From Rhodopirellula sp. (GTDB taxonomy: Bacteria; Planctomycetota; Planctomycetia; Planctomycetales; Planctomycetaceae): a DNA stretch of 32,436 bases. The stretch spans positions 1 to 32,436 of the forward strand of contig JABMPE010000576.1 of assembly GCA_013203845.1 (NCBI GenBank). The letters are read 5' to 3'. The notes under the pieces are model-generated. The model made no database searches and had not been told where the DNA came from. It saw only the letters and a program-made list of their open reading frames with translations. Of this stretch, positions 16,577-25,357 are shown in pieces; position 1 is the stretch's first letter; every line of letters starts with the position of its first letter. The position numbers and the translations under genes are program-made.

Positions 16577-19072
16577 TTACCTGGTCGGAAGCTGTCCGAT
16601 GAAGCCTCGCAGAAGAGCAACTTTCTCCGGCGGGATAATGTCCGCCGTTCTGGCATAGTCAAAGACCTCGACGAGATATCCGCGAGCGGTGATTTCCTGG
16701 CCCGCCAGTTCATAAGCCAGCTCCCGCGTCTGCACATCATTAATGGCCGCGGTCAGTTTGAAGGCAGCCGCATGTCGGTCGGCGGCGATCAGACGCGACA
16801 CCAGCCGGAGCATCGCTTCCTGCTGCCAGCGTTTATCAGCTTCCTCGTTGTACTTCGCCAGAAAATTCGCCAGCACACCTGCGCCAGCCTCAGGATTTGA
16901 ACCCATCGCCTTGTCCACTGCTTGAGCGAACGCGACCACTCTTGGTGAACTCAGCGTGTCCAGACGTTTCTTTGTGACAGCCGTTTCAACTGCCGCGGCC
17001 TTGTCTGAATGACCATTCACCCGAAAGGTCCCATAAAGTGCTTTGACCAGATTTGTGTCGAACCACGGTTCCTGAGCCCCTGCTGCTGTGGTCGCGTCGG
17101 ATCGAGTCTTCACCTCGTTCCAGATCTGGTCTGCAAATCCCCAGTCAAGCACTTCAGTCAGAACCTGCTCCTGCAACGTGAATCTTGTCTCGGCGGCGCT
17201 AAGGAGCTGACGTGATCGGTTGCGGTAATTCTGATAGGCGATACGCGCTTCATCATCGGTCAGAAGATTCTTTAAAGCTTTGAGTTCGTTGGTGACGGCT
17301 GCTTCACCACGCTGCTTGATTTCAGCAAACGGCGCATCAGCAACCGTCATGGATGGAGCCATCGTGCGTGTAAAGTCCATCGCCAGCAGTACGGAATTCC
17401 AGGCGGCTTCGGTGTTACCCAGGACAGCTTCTGCATGCGCCAGTTCCGAAGCGGCGAGGACCTGCCGACGAATCGGTAGACTGGCCGGGAGTTTCAGTTC
17501 CGCGTTCTCTTTCAGACTTTGAAGATCAACCGTAAAGGCTGCTCCTGCCTGTCCGAGCAGTTCCCTGGCCTTCTCCAGGGGAACCGTTGCCAGCGACGCC
17601 TTTCCAAGACCGTGAAGTGTCAGTGCGCAGCGGCATTGAATTTTTGCCTGTGCGGTTTTGTCGAGTGCCTGTATGGCACTGTTGATAGCTCCGAGCGGCT
17701 GGTCGTCACCGGAGACGATCAGTGAAGCCTCGGCCCAGCCGGAAAGGCAGTCTTCGATCGCCGCTTGATCGGGAGCCTGTCTGGTAAACGCCAGTGCCTT
17801 TTCCGACATGCCTTTTGCGGTGAGCGACACCGCAACGGCGACCCATTGTGGTGCGTACCAGCCGGTGACAGGCCGCGTTGAAACGGCTCGATCAAACGAA
17901 ACTTTCCCGACAGATTCTGATCGCAACCGTGACTCCAGAAACTGTCCCAGTGGTCCGGAGTCGTTGCGTTTTGTAAGAAGTGCGACGGCTTCCGGCGATC
18001 GATTCATGGCTACAAGCAGCGTGGACAATTCGGTGATTGTGTCGATGGCCAGCGTACCGAACGCTGGCAGATCCGCGACCAGGGGCAGTGCTTCTTTGAC
18101 GGCGGCGTCAGCTCCCGCTGAATTGCCAGCTTCGAGATGTGTCCAGGCCACCTGAACCAGCGGCAGGATACGGTAATACTTCAGCTGCGGTCCCACCTTG
18201 TCGAGCTGGATCAGCTGTTGTGTGACTTCATCGAAGTCGCCAGCAATCGCATACGCTTCCGCTGTCAGGCGGCGGCAGAATGGCTTACGTTGATTGCGGT
18301 CACGCTGCAGCGACGTATAGGACATGAGTTTCAGCGACGTCGATCGCATCTCCGCAACAGGTGGACCAGACGGGCTCTTTGGCTTTACGGGTTCGACCGG
18401 AGTAGTCACGTCCGGAGTGGTCGGTGCGACGGGCGTCGTCGGTGACGTGCCGGTGCTCCCCAGACCTCTCTTCTGTAACTGTTCAAGAGCCGACAGCTCT
18501 TCCTTCACGGGCTCTGAAGTAAAATAGAATGCTCCACCACCGAGCACCGCTGCAGCGACAACCGCAATCGCGATATAGCCGCCGATGGACAGCCCTTTTG
18601 ATTTCGCTTCGGCGGCCAGAGTTTCTGCTTCAGCAGCGGCCGCAACGGCGGCGGCTTCAATTTCACTTTCGTCAGCCGGAGCCGTAAAGATCGGGACGAG
18701 ACACGCGGCGTTGGCGCAGCGAACTTCGCGGCCTGCCGCTTTCTTTGATTGAAAACCAGCGGTCTCGCACATCGGACAGACGATGCGATGCAACTTGCCC
18801 TTCGAAGGTTTCGCCAGCAGCTGAACTGCTTTCCGCGTGGCTGGCGAAGCGACGTCGAACGGATCATCGCTGCTTGCTTTTTCCGCGACGGTCGAAGCGG
18901 GCTTACGCTTTTTTGATCCCGCAGGCTTGTCCGCAGCTGCGCCGGACGGACCGGACGGCGCCGATGGCTTAGCCCCCGGCTTAGCGGACATCGACGCTCC
19001 GCAGAACGGGCAATCTACGGCATCCTCGTCGAGAACTGACTGACCACAGGAAGGACAGGAAGGGAGGTCCAT
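16577..19072 (-). CDS. Double zinc-ribbon, single-TM, helical-repeat protein
   Basis: An 831-residue protein of unknown function. It starts at the ATG at 19072. The N-terminus has one zinc ribbon (Cys6, Cys9, Cys21, Cys24), a Pro/Ser/Lys-rich linker, and a second ribbon (Cys99, Cys102, Cys119, Cys124). An Ala/Glu-rich coil follows at about 135-160, one membrane segment at about 163-185, and a Thr/Pro-rich linker with repeated TTPV-like units (about 205-240). The remaining 590 residues are Ala/Leu-rich helices that look like TPR-type solenoid repeats. The ribbons would face the cytoplasm and the helical part the periplasm, or the reverse. No catalytic motif was seen. Similar zinc-ribbon plus TM plus TPR layouts are common among planctomycete hypothetical proteins, but the role is unknown. 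Confidence 0.88.
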   Translation of the reverse strand: MDLPSCPSCGQSVLDEDAVDCPFCGASMSAKPGAKPSAPSGPSGAAADKPAGSKKRKPASTVAEKASSDDPFDVASPATRKAVQLLAKPSKGKLHRIVCPMCETAGFQSKKAAGREVRCANAACLVPIFTAPADESEIEAAAVAAAAEAETLAAEAKSKGLSIGGYIAIAVVAAAVLGGGAFYFTSEPVKEELSALEQLQKRGLGSTGTSPTTPVAPTTPDVTTPVEPVKPKSPSGPPVAEMRSTSLKLMSYTSLQRDRNQRKPFCRRLTAEAYAIAGDFDEVTQQLIQLDKVGPQLKYYRILPLVQVAWTHLEAGNSAGADAAVKEALPLVADLPAFGTLAIDTITELSTLLVAMNRSPEAVALLTKRNDSGPLGQFLESRLRSESVGKVSFDRAVSTRPVTGWYAPQWVAVAVSLTAKGMSEKALAFTRQAPDQAAIEDCLSGWAEASLIVSGDDQPLGAINSAIQALDKTAQAKIQCRCALTLHGLGKASLATVPLEKARELLGQAGAAFTVDLQSLKENAELKLPASLPIRRQVLAASELAHAEAVLGNTEAAWNSVLLAMDFTRTMAPSMTVADAPFAEIKQRGEAAVTNELKALKNLLTDDEARIAYQNYRNRSRQLLSAAETRFTLQEQVLTEVLDWGFADQIWNEVKTRSDATTAAGAQEPWFDTNLVKALYGTFRVNGHSDKAAAVETAVTKKRLDTLSSPRVVAFAQAVDKAMGSNPEAGAGVLANFLAKYNEEADKRWQQEAMLRLVSRLIAADRHAAAFKLTAAINDVQTRELAYELAGQEITARGYLVEVFDYARTADIIPPEKVALLRGFIGQLPTR

Positions 19073-19328
19073 GCTTCCTCACCGTAATTCTAAAGAGAAA
19101 TGAAAATGCGAAGGGAACGGTCGAGTTCGTTGGTGATTCGCCGCTGATTCAGAGCCGATCAATCCACTCTGAACAGGGAACCGGAAGTTCGGTTTTGTTG
19201 TGAACTCCGGCGAAACTACCCGGCTGGCTGATCCAGCGAGGCATTCGTCTCACATGAATCAGCGAATCTGCAAGCTTATCAGCTCGAAACAGCAGAGAAC
19301 AGCCGTGCTGACACGCTGCCGACGGTAA

Positions 19329-20288
19329 TCAGGCCGGTGCTTCCGGGTTGGTCGCCAGTTGTCTTTTCCTGGCAAACGCCTCAAGTGACAATACCGCAAC
19401 GATAGCCAGAACTGCCAGACCGACGGCGGCGATTGTCGAGTTGCTGGCAAAGTCTGGAGCAATGTTTTCAAACTGCTTCAGCTTGAATTCGGTTCCTGGC
19501 GGCGTGAGTTCGTTCTTGAACGGCCATAACTTTCGCAATGAGCCCACCATCAGCCCGCAGAGCGTCGCCATCGTGACGGTCACGTGCCGAACCAGCAGCC
19601 AGCGGAGAACTCTGCTGAACGCCAGCAGCCCGAACAGGCATCCGCAGCTGAAGACACCAACTTCCAGAAAAGCCTGAACGCTCCAGTCGGCTTTCAGGAT
19701 GCTGCGCAGCAACTCCGTGATGTGAGAGTAACGTCCCAGAATCAGCAGAATAAACGCACCACTGATTCCCGGCAGAATCATCGCGCAGATTCCGACCATG
19801 CCGCAGAAAAAGAGATACCACAGTGTGTCCGGCGGTGACTGCAGAGCGTCCAGGCCAACCACCACCCAGGCCGCGATCACTCCGGCGATCAACGCTCCAA
19901 CCGTCAAACCGTTCCAGCGGGCGACGCCGCGAGCGACAAGCACTCCGGACCCAAGAATCAGACCGAAAAAGACGGCATACGTGGGTTGAAGGTGATCGTC
20001 CAGCAGCTTCTTCATCAGGAACGACAGGCCGCCGATACCGGTCGCAATTCCGCAGCCCAAAGCGATGACAAATCTTAGATCGACGTATTCAGCAGCAGCA
20101 GTCCAGCGTCGATCTTTCAGCAGGCCCAGTGCCTGCCGATCAACTCGACTGATTGCCGACACCAGGCGATTGTAGATACCCAGTACGAGGGCCACGGTGC
20201 CGCCGGAAACACCCGGAACGATGTCGGCCGCTCCCATCAGCAGACCGCATAAAGCGGTTCGAACGTCTTTTTTCTCGATTGATGGCAT
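19329..20288 (-). CDS. DUF368 membrane protein, polyprenyl-phosphate transporter (PopT type)
   Basis: A 319-residue protein with about eight to ten membrane segments. It carries the DUF368 signature GAADIVPGVSGGT (residues 19-31) and, as an internal repeat, ILPGISGAF near the middle; the two PG(V/I)SG hairpins suggest an inverted-repeat transporter. Known for the family: DUF368 proteins return undecaprenyl phosphate across the membrane for reuse in cell-wall and glycan synthesis (PopT). The frame is open 155 codons upstream, but only the ATG at 20288 gives a normal length and start. The C-terminal 60 residues hold a further membrane segment and a basic tail. Located 256 bases downstream of the start of the zinc-ribbon gene's upstream region and close to the glycan cluster, which uses lipid carriers. 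Confidence 0.9.
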   Translation of the reverse strand: MPSIEKKDVRTALCGLLMGAADIVPGVSGGTVALVLGIYNRLVSAISRVDRQALGLLKDRRWTAAAEYVDLRFVIALGCGIATGIGGLSFLMKKLLDDHLQPTYAVFFGLILGSGVLVARGVARWNGLTVGALIAGVIAAWVVVGLDALQSPPDTLWYLFFCGMVGICAMILPGISGAFILLILGRYSHITELLRSILKADWSVQAFLEVGVFSCGCLFGLLAFSRVLRWLLVRHVTVTMATLCGLMVGSLRKLWPFKNELTPPGTEFKLKQFENIAPDFASNSTIAAVGLAVLAIVAVLSLEAFARKRQLATNPEAPA

Positions 20289-20594
20289 GCAGAGTGAAGC
20301 CTGTATAAAGCCTGTTTGAATTTGCTGAGATGCGGACCCACGCGAATGTTCGTGTCCGCCATGATTCTCAGCGGTTGCAGTCCACGTTAGAGTCTCCGCC
20401 ACGGAACCAGCGGGAGCTGCAGATCGAAGTCTGAGGCACCAGCATAATTCAATCTGCGGTTTCGGCAGAAGACCATCGCTCGTTGCACGGATGGCCTTGT
20501 TCAGACGCGACTGTCCAGGGCAAATATCAGGCACGACGGTGACCGGAGATCTGCCGATTGCGGCCAATACATCACACCAGCCGGGAGTAGGACA
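20289..20594. other. Divergent gap with one hairpin
   Basis: A 306-base gap between DUF368 (minus) and the zinc-ribbon gene (plus). Open frames on both strands here are extensions or shadows. An imperfect hairpin with stems GCGGA/TCCGC and CACG/CGTG, separated by a two-base bulge, lies at 20332-20359, in the leader of DUF368. No known riboswitch was recognised. Confidence 0.4.
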
Positions 20595-20597
20595 ATT
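20583..20597 (+). promoter_or_regulatory. Ribosome site pointing to an AUU start codon
   Basis: GGGAG at 20583-20587 lies 7 bases upstream of ATT at 20595-20597. The reading frame from this ATT contains the whole zinc ribbon of the next gene, whereas the first ATG, GTG or TTG in frame downstream (GTG, 20688) would cut it in half. Confidence 0.55.
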
Positions 20598-21290
20598 AAA
20601 GGTCCAGGTCTCAAAGTCAGATATGACGTCCGCCGCTACTGGAATTGCCCAGCCTGCAATCGAACTCGACGTGTTCCGATCGATCAGGTGTCGGTGCGTT
20701 GTCATTGTCGCAACGATGGCACGTGGATGAAGCTGGTGGAACCCGGCCCTCAACCGCCGCCATTTGAAGTGGAATACAGCGTGCTGGAAGCGGATATGCG
20801 GCCTGACGACCGACCAACTCAGGGTGATGCGTTGCCCGAAGGAACTCGACCGTCTGAAAGTTCGGTTGCCGCTGTGGAACCCGTCGACATTCAGGACGAG
20901 TCGACGCTTGACGAAATCTCAATTCCGATGCCGGCCTCGACAGTTGCCAGCACGACCGAAGTCCTGGCGGTGGAAATTGTTTCGGAGTCCGCGTCAGTTG
21001 CTGATGCTGTCGGCGAAGTCAACATCCCAATGGCACAACCGCCAGACGAATTGTCTGAGGACGAGCCGTTTGGTGCTGGCCTGGATACTGGCCTGAGTTC
21101 CGCAGTGTCTCACGTGGACGCTCAAATCCCTGCCGACATCGGACCAGCTCCGACGGCGAATGCTGAACCCGAATCGTCGAGTTCCGAAAGTGATCCCGAC
21201 CGTAAGAAGGGGAAACGTCCGAACCGTCGCCGCCGATCGCGCCGCGGCCCAAAGAAAAATGATGGCCCGCCGCCAGCTGGTAATTCCTGA
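20595..21290 (+). CDS. Small zinc-ribbon protein with Arg/Lys-rich tail, AUU start
   Basis: A 231-residue protein, function unknown. Read from ATT it begins (M)KGPGLKVRYDVRRYWNCPAC, and the zinc ligands are Cys18, Cys21, Cys36 and Cys38, followed by GTWMKLVE. The middle (about 60-195) is acidic and low in complexity, rich in Glu, Ser, Pro and Val. The C-terminus is strongly basic (KKGKRPNRRRRSRRGPKKN, about 203-221), suited to binding RNA or DNA. I judge the true start to be ATT because no ATG, GTG or TTG lies in frame before the ribbon and a good GGGAG site precedes the ATT. The DVRR-W-CP-C...CxC...M-LVE layout, from memory, is a family restricted to planctomycetes. Its stop lies 16 bases from the convergent phosphatase gene. 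Confidence 0.75.
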   Translation: MKGPGLKVRYDVRRYWNCPACNRTRRVPIDQVSVRCHCRNDGTWMKLVEPGPQPPPFEVEYSVLEADMRPDDRPTQGDALPEGTRPSESSVAAVEPVDIQDESTLDEISIPMPASTVASTTEVLAVEIVSESASVADAVGEVNIPMAQPPDELSEDEPFGAGLDTGLSSAVSHVDAQIPADIGPAPTANAEPESSSSESDPDRKKGKRPNRRRRSRRGPKKNDGPPPAGNS

Positions 21291-21306
21291 GTCGTCAAAA
21301 CCCGAA

Positions 21307-21957
21307 TCAAAGCCACGCCACGTGCAGGGCGGAATTCAGCGTTTTCAGTTTTAATTCGCCACCTCTGGACGTGATGACGTTGATGCAGCAATTGTCCTGC
21401 GGCAGGTCCTTCGCCCGTCGCATCTCGATTCCGAGCAGATTTGCCAGCAGCGACCGATTGACAGCTTTGTGGGCAACGATCGCGATGTGTCGACCTGCGA
21501 TTTGCGGAATACTGTGTTCACTTACCAGATTCTGGAAGGCCGGCAAGACGCGGTCCAGCACGTCCTGGTAAGACTCTCCTCCGAGATACCCGTTGCACCC
21601 GGAGTCTTCCATGAAGAGACGGTATGCTTCCGGTGTTTGCCGGGCGATCGTGCCCCAGTCCATTCGTTCCCATTGACCGACATCGATCTCGTGCAATTCC
21701 GCGATCGTCGAAACGGCAAGCCCGTGCGGCGCAGCGATTGCTTCAGCGGTCGACCGAGCGCGAGCCATCGGGCTGCTGAAGACGGCATCGAGTTGCATAT
21801 TGGCCAACAGGTTTCCTGTGGCCTCGGCCTGGCGGCGACCAAGATCGCTCAACGGTGAATCGACTCCCGACCCCTGCAGAATCGGCGGAATCTGCTCGTT
21901 CGAAGCGGTCGCCCCGTGACGAATCAGGTACAGCGTCGTGCGATTCTGGCTGGGCAT
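21307..21957 (-). CDS. Histidine phosphatase family protein
   Basis: A 216-residue protein of the phosphoglycerate-mutase-like superfamily. The RHG catalytic motif is at 13-15 (LYLIRHGATASN; His14 is the phosphorylated residue), SSPMARARSTAEAI supplies the second arginine, ELHEIDVGQWE the acidic residue, and VAHKAVNR the second histidine. I chose the ATG at 21957 because a longer start at 22014 would overlap the upstream bpt gene and adds residues without similarity. With this start the gene follows bpt by 32 bases and is probably cotranscribed. The substrate is open: family members act on phospho-sugars, alpha-ribazole phosphate or nucleotide-like compounds. Confidence 0.88.
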   Translation of the reverse strand: MPSQNRTTLYLIRHGATASNEQIPPILQGSGVDSPLSDLGRRQAEATGNLLANMQLDAVFSSPMARARSTAEAIAAPHGLAVSTIAELHEIDVGQWERMDWGTIARQTPEAYRLFMEDSGCNGYLGGESYQDVLDRVLPAFQNLVSEHSIPQIAGRHIAIVAHKAVNRSLLANLLGIEMRRAKDLPQDNCCINVITSRGGELKLKTLNSALHVAWL

Positions 21958-21989
21958 GAGCGACTTCGTTACAGGCAGAGTCCCGACGG

Positions 21990-22736
21990 CTACTGTTCTT
22001 CGGCCAAACGCCAAACGGGCTGTTCGTCGGTATCCACACAGGCATCGAGAATTTCATGAGGGGTAAAGCGAGCCTTGTAATTCATCGACTGGTTTTCGTG
22101 AATCCAGTAGCCGAGATAGGAGTAGCGGAGCGAGCGGGCTTTTGCCCATTCGATTTCGGTGAGGATTGAAAACGTTCCGGGGCTCAGAGTTCTCCACTCG
22201 GGATCGTGATAAAAGTAGGCGCTGGAGAGCCCCTCATTCATCACGTCAACAATCCCCACACCGATCAGTCGCCCATCGTTGCGATACTGAAATTCCCAGG
22301 CAAACTCGTTCTGTCCGCCAATGAAGGACTCGTAGTAGTTCTGAAACGAGGTCGCATTGTCCGGCCACTGCCGACGACCGGTCATGTCTTGATGGTAGGC
22401 GTTGAACAACGCAATATGTTCGTCGGTCACTTGCGGGCGAGTGACACGCACTTCGACATGCTCGTTCCTGCGCAATGCCCGCCGCTGACTCTTCGAAAGA
22501 CGGAAATTATCCAGAACAATTCGAATCGGACGGCATTTCCGGCAGGCGACACATCGTGGTCGAAAGATGTAATTCCCGAATCGTCTCCAGCCTCGTTGTA
22601 TCAATTGCTCCAGAGATTCCGTGTCGAGTTTCGCCGGGACTCGATACTCCATTTGCGCAGACTCGCTCGGAAGGTACGAGCACGGCGAGGGTTCCGTGAC
22701 AAACCGAATCAAGTCATACAAATGGTCGTCGGACAT
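21990..22736 (-). CDS. bpt: Aspartate/glutamate leucyltransferase (Bpt)
   Basis: A 248-residue aminoacyl-tRNA-protein transferase of the ATE/Bpt family, which adds leucine to proteins with N-terminal Asp or Glu and so marks them for ClpS/ClpAP. N-terminal signatures: SPCSYLPSESAQMEYR (about 17-32, Cys19) and the cysteine cluster CVACRKC (Cys62, Cys65, Cys68). C-terminal part: a GNAT-like fold with SSAYFYHDPEWRTLSPGTFS and YLGYWIHENQSMNYKARFTPHE. I chose the ATG at 22736 over the longer open frame (to 22892), because the first 52 residues there are unlike the family and the normal start is 8-10 residues before the first motif. No clpS or clpA gene is nearby, so degradation partners must be elsewhere. 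Followed by the phosphatase 32 bases later. Confidence 0.9.
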   Translation of the reverse strand: MSDDHLYDLIRFVTEPSPCSYLPSESAQMEYRVPAKLDTESLEQLIQRGWRRFGNYIFRPRCVACRKCRPIRIVLDNFRLSKSQRRALRRNEHVEVRVTRPQVTDEHIALFNAYHQDMTGRRQWPDNATSFQNYYESFIGGQNEFAWEFQYRNDGRLIGVGIVDVMNEGLSSAYFYHDPEWRTLSPGTFSILTEIEWAKARSLRYSYLGYWIHENQSMNYKARFTPHEILDACVDTDEQPVWRLAEEQ

Positions 22737-23095
22737 GCGTGGGCGCGGGCTGTCGGAGGGACATGATGTTGCACAACGGTGAGGTCGATGAAACAGATGA
22801 TGCTTTGTGCCTGTTTTCAGCAGGCGCATACGGCAGCAGTGTTGCAGATATAGCTGCCGCGTCGGAGGTGCAAGTGTGAACTCGTTACGCAATCACTTTT
22901 TTTACCTTTGATCCTGTCAACGCTGTAACTTCTGCTTTCCAAGTGACATCTGAGTGAACGTGGAGTGGATGCGATCAACTGGTCCAGCAATCGTACTTCC
23001 ACACTGGTGGATTAGCGTTGCACAGATCAGATACCGAAAACAACCGAGCCACGCTCAGGCCGATCCATCTCGATACGAAGCAAGAGCCCCGCTGG
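22737..23095. other. Intergenic, no gene recognised
   Basis: A 359-base gap between two minus-strand genes: the start of bpt and the stop of the SLC13 permease. Short open frames occur on both strands, but none resembles a protein family. A T-rich run (about 22899-22911) is the only marked feature. It should contain the promoter of the bpt/phosphatase pair. Confidence 0.45.
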
Positions 23096-24880
23096 CTACC
23101 AGATCAGCGGGACTAGAATCACGCAGATCGTCATGAACAGCAGACTCAGCGGCAGGCCGAAGCGGACGTAGTCGGAAAAACGGTACCCGCCGGGGCCGTA
23201 GACCATCAGGTTGGTCTGATATCCGAAAGGCGTCACAAAAGCCGCCGAAGCCGCGATCATCACGACGACGATGAATGGTCTGGCATCATCAACTCCCAAC
23301 TTGTTCGCCGAGGCAAGCGCGATCGGAAACATCAGCACTGCTGCCGCGTTATTCGTGATCAGTTCGGTAAAGATCATCGTGACAAGATAAATGGCAATCA
23401 GGACGGCATGCTGGTTTCCACCCGCCAACCCGATCAGCGTTTCCGCAATTGTTTCAGCCGCTCCGGTCGTGTCCATCGCTTTGCCAATCCCCAGTGCCGA
23501 ACCAATCACCAGCAGCAGTGAGATGTCGACGCTCCGTCGACCTTCGCTGCCGGTGCAGCACCTGGTCAGGACCATCAGGCCGGCAGCGAGCAATGCCGCA
23601 GTCACGATATTCAGCAAGTTGAACGTGGCTGAGAGTACCATCGCCGCCATGATTACCAGGGCAATCCACGCCTGACCGTGTCGAATTGGAGCCGAATTTT
23701 CGACACTGCTGACCAGGAAGAAGTCCTGCGAGTTCCTTTGCTGTTTCTCAAACGCCGTGTGAGATTCCAGCAGCAGCGTGTCGCCCGGTTGCAGAACGAC
23801 GTCGCCGATTTTCGCGTTGATCCGTTCGCCGCTGCGAGCAATCGCCAGCACGGCCGCGTTGTAGGTCGATCGAAACTGACCGTCGCGGATTGTCCTTCCG
23901 ATGAGCGGGCAACGGTCAGAAACGACAGCCTCGATCAGGCAGCGTTGAGTGTCAGGAACGTTGACTTTCTCGGCCTGCGCGTCTGCCGGCACCAGTCCTC
24001 GGATTTTTTTCAAGTCGACAACGGATTCAATGATTCCGACAAAGATCAGCCTGTCCGAGGCCTGCAGTTTCTCGGTAGGTGCGACGGCGGGAAGGAAGTC
24101 ATTCCCGCGGGCAATCTCGGCCAGAAACAGCCCCGGCAGGTGTCGCAGCCCGGCTTTCTCGACACTCTGGCCAACGAGCGGTCCAGCCGGCATGACGGCC
24201 ATTTCGACGGTGTACTGTCGCGGGTCGTCGCTGAGACTGATTGGAGGTCGGCGATCGGGCAGCAGAATTCGGCTGAAGACCAGAATGTAAATCATTCCCG
24301 CGATCGCACACGGAATGCCGACCCAGCCCAGCTCGAACATGCCCAGCGGTTTCAGCCCGGATCGAGTGATTTCGCCGTTGATAATCAGGTTGGTGCTGGT
24401 GCCGATCAGCGTACAGAGGCCGCCAAACGTGGCCGCATAGCTGAGCGGCAGAAACAGCCTCGATTGACTCAGCCCATTTTTGCGACAGAGGTCATCCACG
24501 ACCGGCATAAACATCGCCACGATGGGCGTGTTGTTCAGGAAAGCACTCAAAGCGGCGACGGGCGGCAGCAGCCTCAACTGTGCTTCCCTCTCTGATTTTG
24601 GTCGCCCCAGCACGCGCTGAGTCAGCAGATGCATCGCCCCGGTTTGCGTCAGTCCCGTGACAATTACAAAAAGTACGCCAACCGTCACCAGCGCTGTGGA
24701 ACCAAAATTCGCAACGGCTTCGGTGGGCGATGGCAAACGAGTCGAGTCGGTCAACTCGCCGACAAGGATCAGACCGGTCAGGCTGCCGAGGGCCAACAGG
24801 TCCGGAGGAGCCCAGTTACGGGCGAGACCTGCGATCAGCAGCAAAACTACTCCAACAGTAAACCAGGCTTCCCAGGGCAT
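23096..24880 (-). CDS. SLC13/DASS-type permease with two RCK-C domains
   Basis: A 594-residue inner-membrane transporter. The N-terminal transport half has hydrophobic segments from 6 to about 205, the hairpin FLNNTPIVAM (114-123) and the ion/substrate motif GTSTN (160-164). Two soluble TrkA-C (RCK-C) domains lie in the middle, about 222-285 and 312-373, each with the typical VVLQPGDTLL-like ending. The C-terminal half repeats the fold, with ELITNNAAAVLMF and TPFGYQTN. This layout is usual for bacterial sodium/sulfate or dicarboxylate permeases; the RCK-C domains probably sense a ligand and gate transport. Which anion is moved cannot be told. It starts at the ATG at 24880 with a weak ribosome site. 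Confidence 0.9.
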   Translation of the reverse strand: MPWEAWFTVGVVLLLIAGLARNWAPPDLLALGSLTGLILVGELTDSTRLPSPTEAVANFGSTALVTVGVLFVIVTGLTQTGAMHLLTQRVLGRPKSEREAQLRLLPPVAALSAFLNNTPIVAMFMPVVDDLCRKNGLSQSRLFLPLSYAATFGGLCTLIGTSTNLIINGEITRSGLKPLGMFELGWVGIPCAIAGMIYILVFSRILLPDRRPPISLSDDPRQYTVEMAVMPAGPLVGQSVEKAGLRHLPGLFLAEIARGNDFLPAVAPTEKLQASDRLIFVGIIESVVDLKKIRGLVPADAQAEKVNVPDTQRCLIEAVVSDRCPLIGRTIRDGQFRSTYNAAVLAIARSGERINAKIGDVVLQPGDTLLLESHTAFEKQQRNSQDFFLVSSVENSAPIRHGQAWIALVIMAAMVLSATFNLLNIVTAALLAAGLMVLTRCCTGSEGRRSVDISLLLVIGSALGIGKAMDTTGAAETIAETLIGLAGGNQHAVLIAIYLVTMIFTELITNNAAAVLMFPIALASANKLGVDDARPFIVVVMIAASAAFVTPFGYQTNLMVYGPGGYRFSDYVRFGLPLSLLFMTICVILVPLIW

Positions 24881-25357
24881 CGAGTCGTCTTTTCTGACAG
24901 GGCAGGTACGTTGTGCTGAAGTCTTTTCAGGTGGGCGAACTCGTGATCATATCGAGACCGACGTCCGCCATAAACGGCACCGGAAGACTCCCTGACAGTG
25001 TTCGATGGACTCCGGTTCGATCCCGCCGAGAATCTGGTTGACGTTGCGTTGAACCTGTCTCACGGGTGTAAACCACGGATCAGGACGGCGCAGAATGGAC
25101 GCCCAGTGGAACCATCGGCGTTCTCAGAGCGGGTGTGAGGTGAGAGTCTTACTCGGGTGACGGCACTACCGCATCTGATATACCTCTCGGCGGAATGCAG
25201 ACGGATGATCTGATTTAACTCGGTGGGCGCTTCGTGGAGTCGTTCGTGGCCAGCAACGTCGGCAGAGATTCTGATAGCTTGCAACTTGTCTGGAAGCAGA
25301 CAACCGCGTCATCGTTCATGCCAACGTTCCCATCAGTGTCGGAAACCCCTTGAGAAC
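24881..25357. other. Divergent gap, no gene recognised
   Basis: A 477-base gap between the SLC13 permease (minus) and the NHL lipoprotein (plus). The NHL frame is open back to 25223, and a 74-codon frame exists on the minus strand at 25060-25284; neither resembles a family. It should contain both divergent promoters. A tRNA-like T-loop at 25011-25030 was examined and rejected. Confidence 0.45.

Noticed and set aside
20688-21290. Zinc-ribbon gene starting at GTG 20688
   Set aside because: This start removes the first half of the zinc ribbon and has no ribosome site as good as the one before ATT 20595.
25011-25030. GGTTCGATCCC resembling a tRNA T-loop
   Set aside because: The flanking bases do not form a 5-bp T stem, and no acceptor or anticodon arms can be built around it.
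25060-25284. 74-codon minus-strand frame upstream of the NHL gene
   Set aside because: No similarity recognised and no ribosome site; probably chance in a promoter gap.
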